From positions 1-50,965 of the forward strand of contig CALXZI010000008.1 of assembly GCA_944393205.1 (NCBI GenBank): 50,965 nucleotides of DNA, in the 5' to 3' direction. The DNA is from an uncultured Alphaproteobacteria bacterium. GTDB lineage: Bacteria; Pseudomonadota; Alphaproteobacteria; RF32; CAG-239. The position numbers and the translations under genes are program-made. Under the pieces are notes generated by a model. It saw nothing but the letters and a program-made list of their open reading frames with translations. It was not told where the DNA came from and did not search any database. Numbering within the stretch: the stretch's first letter is position 1; the number at the start of each line of letters is the position of its first letter. Shown one piece after another: positions 50,442-50,965 of the stretch.

Positions 50442-50965
50442 ATGAGCAAATTTTTTAAATCTAAAATTGCTCTGCCGGTTGCAGTTTTCACAATGGGCAT
50501 CGGCAGTGCTTTCGCCGCATTAAACTGCACCACGCCGCCTAGTTGCGTGGAAATGGGTTATTCGGCGGATTCTGTTGATGGCTGTGAGAGTTATGTATAT
50601 TGCCCGTTTGATACGAGTTATAAAGCTTGTGTAAAATTCGGCGTGCAGGAATGTACATCGGGCTATGCTCGTGCTGCCGAAAACTGTGGCAAACAAGGTG
50701 CTGAAGGTTGGGAATTAGGTTTAACCTCTGATGAGGTTGGCTGTTTCAACTGCGTTGTGAAGACTTGCCCAACCGGCACATCCACAACGTTAAGACCCGT
50801 GTCGCCGCAAAACGAGGATGGCACCACCGTTCAAGTGATTAAGGCCTATAGCGGCGATAAGGCATGTGTCCAAACAGACACCTGTGATCTTAACTATGCT
50901 TATGCCGACAAAGGTTGTGGCACAAATATGGAAATGGGAACAAGAAAAGGCAAGCTTTTGAAAGG
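50442..50965 (+). CDS. Cysteine-rich secreted or surface protein (5' part, truncated by window end)
   Basis: An open frame of 174 codons with no stop before the window ends. A Sec signal peptide (MSKFFKSKIALPVAVFTMGI then GSAFA) is followed by a mature part with 13 cysteines, mostly in small spaced pairs (LNCTTPPSC; GCFNCVVKTC), which implies multiple disulfides outside the cytoplasm. No family is recognised; the pattern of repeated Cys with Gly/Thr/Asp-rich spacers suggests a large repetitive surface protein. AAGGTG upstream of the ATG at 50442 acts as the ribosome-binding site. It has its own promoter and structured leader after the fabZ terminator. Confidence 0.75.
   Translation, partial: MSKFFKSKIALPVAVFTMGIGSAFAALNCTTPPSCVEMGYSADSVDGCESYVYCPFDTSYKACVKFGVQECTSGYARAAENCGKQGAEGWELGLTSDEVGCFNCVVKTCPTGTSTTLRPVSPQNEDGTTVQVIKAYSGDKACVQTDTCDLNYAYADKGCGTNMEMGTRKGKLLK

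Overview
The window looks like a chromosomal segment of a moderately AT-rich, Gram-negative alphaproteobacterium, probably an uncultured host-associated (gut-type) lineage. The Gram-negative reading rests on lipid A genes (lpxC, lpxD), BamA and BamD, TolB, an MCE/Mla lipid transporter, several lipoproteins and outer-membrane barrels. The alphaproteobacterial reading rests on gene order: pyrH-frr-uppS-cdsA-rseP-bamA-lpxD-fabZ, lpxC-bamD-recN, uvrC-pgsA and plsY-dprA-topA. The lineage below class level is inference. Almost everything is ordinary housekeeping DNA. The unusual material sits in short insertions between the conserved blocks.

Layout. 0-0.8 kb: the end of one copy and all of a second copy of an unknown coiled-coil gene. 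0.8-5.5 kb (-): uvrC, pgsA and an OmpR/EnvZ-type two-component pair. 5.5-8.8 kb: a type IV prepilin-like gene, recG, and the wreck of a second prepilin-like gene. 8.8-14 kb (-): alanine racemase with a DMT-family membrane protein, then an MCE lipid transporter operon. 14-15.5 kb: a hairpin-rich intergenic block, tRNA-Ala(CGC), a small membrane protein and a lipoprotein. 15.6-23.2 kb: clpB, a double-ArsR regulator, tolB, a small membrane protein, glmM and an outer-membrane barrel. 23.3-27.8 kb: RNase P RNA, lpxC, bamD, recN and a third prepilin-like gene. 28-33.1 kb (-): a cyclophilin, a three-gene retropepsin / inactive transglutaminase-7TM / ATP-grasp ligase set, and an OprB-like porin. 33.3-37 kb: ruvA, ruvB, ybgC, then a small cassette (26-aa ORF plus a membrane protein with an internal duplication) bracketed by hairpin-bearing direct repeats. 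37.1-42.3 kb (-): topA, dprA, plsY and a fourth prepilin-like locus. 42.4-50.3 kb (+): the pyrH to fabZ envelope operon. 50.4 kb to the end: start of a cysteine-rich secreted protein.

The most interesting signals are these. (1) A dispersed family of prepilin-like genes (three intact, one decayed) has a near-identical 5' leader and N-terminus, a variable centre and a conserved C-terminal cysteine motif. Its leader carries a homopolymeric A tract of different length in each intact copy (13, 9 and 12), which suggests phase or antigenic variation. (2) The 35.5-37.0 kb cassette is flanked by repeats whose hairpin shows compensatory base changes. (3) The ATP-grasp/inactive-transglutaminase/retropepsin triad is a widespread predicted peptide-modification system of uncertain role. 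(4) The 14.05-14.3 kb block is highly structured and carries a tRNA-like CCACCA end next to a tRNA gene. No CRISPR array, complete insertion sequence, prophage or rRNA was seen. All family assignments were made by reading the sequence; no database search was run.
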